A DNA stretch of 7,743 bases from Tardiphaga sp. (GTDB taxonomy: Bacteria; Pseudomonadota; Alphaproteobacteria; Rhizobiales; Xanthobacteraceae). The stretch lies in NCBI GenBank assembly GCA_028290325.1, contig JAQGJY010000057.1:1-7743 (forward strand). The letters are read 5' to 3'. The translations under genes were made by a program, and so were the position numbers. Below the pieces are notes generated by a model. It worked only from the letters and a program-made list of their open reading frames with translations. It was not told where the DNA came from and did no database searches. This document shows positions 6,673 through 7,743 of the stretch, piece after piece (position 1 is the first letter of the stretch; the number at the start of each line of letters is the position of its first letter).

Positions 6673-7405
6673 GGACACAATCACTCACCCTTCGTCGCCG
6701 TCAGGCACGCCGCCCGACATTTCCGTTTCCAACGTCAATCTCTCGCTCGGCGCGGGCGCGGCGCGCGTCCACATCTTGAAGGACATCAGCCTCCGCGTCC
6801 GGCGCGGCGAGGCGATCGGTTTGATCGGTCCGTCCGGCTCCGGCAAATCCACATTGCTAATGGTAATGGCGGGGCTGGAGCGTCCTGACAGCGGTGAGGT
6901 GGTGGTCTCGGGCACCGCTTTCAATGGCCTGAGCGAGGACGCCTTGGCGCGCTTTCGCGGTCGCCATGTCGGCATCGTCTTCCAATCCTTTCATCTGATC
7001 CCGACCATGACGGCGCTTGAGAACGTCGCGGTGCCGCTCGAACTCGCCGGCCGCGCCGACGCGACGCAGCGCGCCGCGATCGAGCTTGAGGCGGTCGGTT
7101 TGGGCGCGCGGCTGCATCATTATCCGACCCAACTGTCAGGCGGCGAGCAGCAGCGCGTCGCGCTGGCGCGGGCGCTGGCGCCGGATCCCGCGATCCTCGT
7201 CGCCGACGAGCCGACCGGCAATCTCGATGAGGCGACCGGCCACCAGATCGTGGACCTGCTGTTCAGCAAGCATGCCGAGCGCGGCATGACGTTGCTGCTG
7301 GTGACGCATGACACCTCGCTGGCGCAACGCTGCGACCGCGTCATTCGCCTGCGCTCCGGCCGCATCGAGACGGCCGACGAGCGCAACTGGGTGGAAACGG
7401 CGTGA
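6671..7405 (+). CDS. ybbA: ABC transporter ATP-binding protein, YbbA/LolD-like
   Basis: This is the cytoplasmic ATPase of an ABC complex of the LolD/MacB-like branch, which drives mechanotransmission or lipid-handling systems with FtsX-type permeases. The 244 residues contain Walker A GPSGSGKST (53-61), the Q-loop in VFQSFHLIPTMTALENV (103-119, Gln105), the signature LSGGEQQRVALARAL (155-169), Walker B ILVADEP with Glu180 (175-181), a D-loop in TGNLDEATG (182-190) and the switch His213 in LVTHD. The FHLIPTMTALENV and LSGGEQQR variants are characteristic of this branch. The open frame extends far upstream through antisense tesA sequence. The ATG at 6671 is the first start near the family N-terminus and has AGGA close upstream (three bases, tight). 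The symbol follows synteny: divergent from tesA and followed by an FtsX-like permease, as in E. coli tesA/ybbA-ybbP. The transported substrate is unknown. Confidence 0.93.
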   Translation: MDTITHPSSPSGTPPDISVSNVNLSLGAGAARVHILKDISLRVRRGEAIGLIGPSGSGKSTLLMVMAGLERPDSGEVVVSGTAFNGLSEDALARFRGRHVGIVFQSFHLIPTMTALENVAVPLELAGRADATQRAAIELEAVGLGARLHHYPTQLSGGEQQRVALARALAPDPAILVADEPTGNLDEATGHQIVDLLFSKHAERGMTLLLVTHDTSLAQRCDRVIRLRSGRIETADERNWVETA

Positions 7406-7437
7406 GCACGGGATTTGAAACGGGCATTGCGCCACCG

Positions 7438-7554
7438 CTCCCGCTTCCGGGGGAGGTCGATTGTCGGAGCGAACGCGACGATGATCGGGTCGGGGCCGCT
7501 TTCCTTATATTTGCCTTGGGCCCCCGCCCCATCTCCCCCGCAAGAGCGGGAGAG
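7438..7554. repeat. REPIN-like pair of inverted palindromic repeats between ybbA and ybbP
   Basis: The unit CTCCCGCTTCCGGGGGAG (7438-7455) is itself an imperfect palindrome. Reading the opposite strand from 7552 down to 7533 gives a close relative, CTCCCGCTCTTGCGGGGGAG. So two similar palindromes face each other about 77 bases apart. The right unit folds with GCGGG (7546-7550) against CCCGC (7537-7541), a four-base AAGA loop and a two-base bulge. Two inverted REP units around a short spacer form the layout called a REPIN, a non-autonomous element moved by RAYT transposases elsewhere. Similar CTCCCGC...GCGGGAG repeats are, from memory, frequent between genes in this group of bacteria. No RAYT gene is in the window. 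Confidence 0.55.
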
Positions 7555-7607
7555 GCAGCGCGCCGCGATTTGCGGCGGCATTCTCGAAACATGAGCTGTA
7601 CGAGCAG

Positions 7608-7743
7608 ATGACCCCCACCCCCCGCCGCATGACGGCGCTGCCGTTGCGTTACGCGTTGCGCGAGCTGCGCAGCGGATTGCGCGGCTTCTACGTCTTCATC
7701 GCCTGCATCGCATTGGGCGTGATGGCGATCGCCGGCGTCGGCT
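7608..7743 (+). CDS. ybbP: ABC transporter permease, FtsX/YbbP-like, N-terminal fragment cut by the window edge
   Basis: Only the first 45 codons lie in the window. They encode a short basic N-terminus (MTPTPRRM), then LPLRYALRELRSGLRGFY, and a membrane helix from about residue 26 onwards (VFIACIALGVMAIAGVG). An amphipathic RELRSGLRGF-type segment leading into the first membrane helix is how YbbP-type FtsX-family permeases begin, and the position after a YbbA-type ATPase supports this. The protein should be the inner-membrane partner of the upstream ATPase. E. coli YbbP is around 800 residues, so nearly all of it lies beyond the edge. The start could be the ATG at 7608 or the ATG at 7629; neither has a strong Shine-Dalgarno sequence. 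A 202-base gap with palindromic repeats separates it from ybbA, which may weaken coupling. Confidence 0.82.
   Translation, partial: MTPTPRRMTALPLRYALRELRSGLRGFYVFIACIALGVMAIAGVG

Overview
The window is a GC-rich, densely packed chromosomal segment. Gene content, gene order and the style of its intergenic palindromes suggest an alphaproteobacterium of the Bradyrhizobium/Rhodopseudomonas/Nitrobacter kind (Nitrobacteraceae). This placement rests on protein resemblance and remembered gene order, not on a database search. It is mostly core housekeeping DNA. I see no phage, transposase, CRISPR array, toxin-antitoxin pair or defence cluster, and no convincing new multi-gene system.

Layout from left to right. 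Positions 3-215 (+) end in what looks like the C-terminal tail of a rhodanese-type sulfurtransferase; its upstream part may be frameshifted. A strong hairpin lies at 240-277. The minus strand then carries a TCA-cycle block, transcribed as mdh (3518 to 2550), sucC (2388 to 1189) and sucD (1188 to 304): malate dehydrogenase and the two subunits of succinyl-CoA synthetase. sucC and sucD abut with no spacer, and a Shine-Dalgarno sequence for sucD lies inside the end of sucC. The 161-bp mdh-sucC gap holds a cluster of palindromes. A small membrane protein of the YnfA/UPF0060 family (3686-4006, +) sits on the opposite strand between mdh and the next minus-strand gene.

The minus strand continues with zapE (AFG1-type ATPase, 5215 to 4031), thpR (RNA 2',3'-cyclic phosphodiesterase, 5855 to 5319) and a secreted SGNH esterase of the TesA type (about 6672 to 5983). 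Divergent from tesA is a YbbA-type ABC ATPase (6671-7405, +), followed by the start of its FtsX/YbbP-type permease (7608 to beyond the edge, +). The tesA/ybbA-ybbP divergent arrangement matches the one known in Escherichia coli. Here the most likely start codons of the two divergent genes overlap within one CATG.

How the genes work together: Mdh and SucCD catalyse steps of the TCA cycle, and SucCD conserves energy as a nucleoside triphosphate. YbbA and YbbP should form one ABC complex in the inner membrane, next to a periplasmic esterase. The other genes look like independent housekeeping functions. No gene-free stretch exceeds 300 bases; the longest is 7406-7607, which contains a REPIN-like pair of inverted palindromes. 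The points most worth a second look are the disrupted sulfurtransferase tail, the two intergenic palindrome clusters and the overlapping divergent starts.
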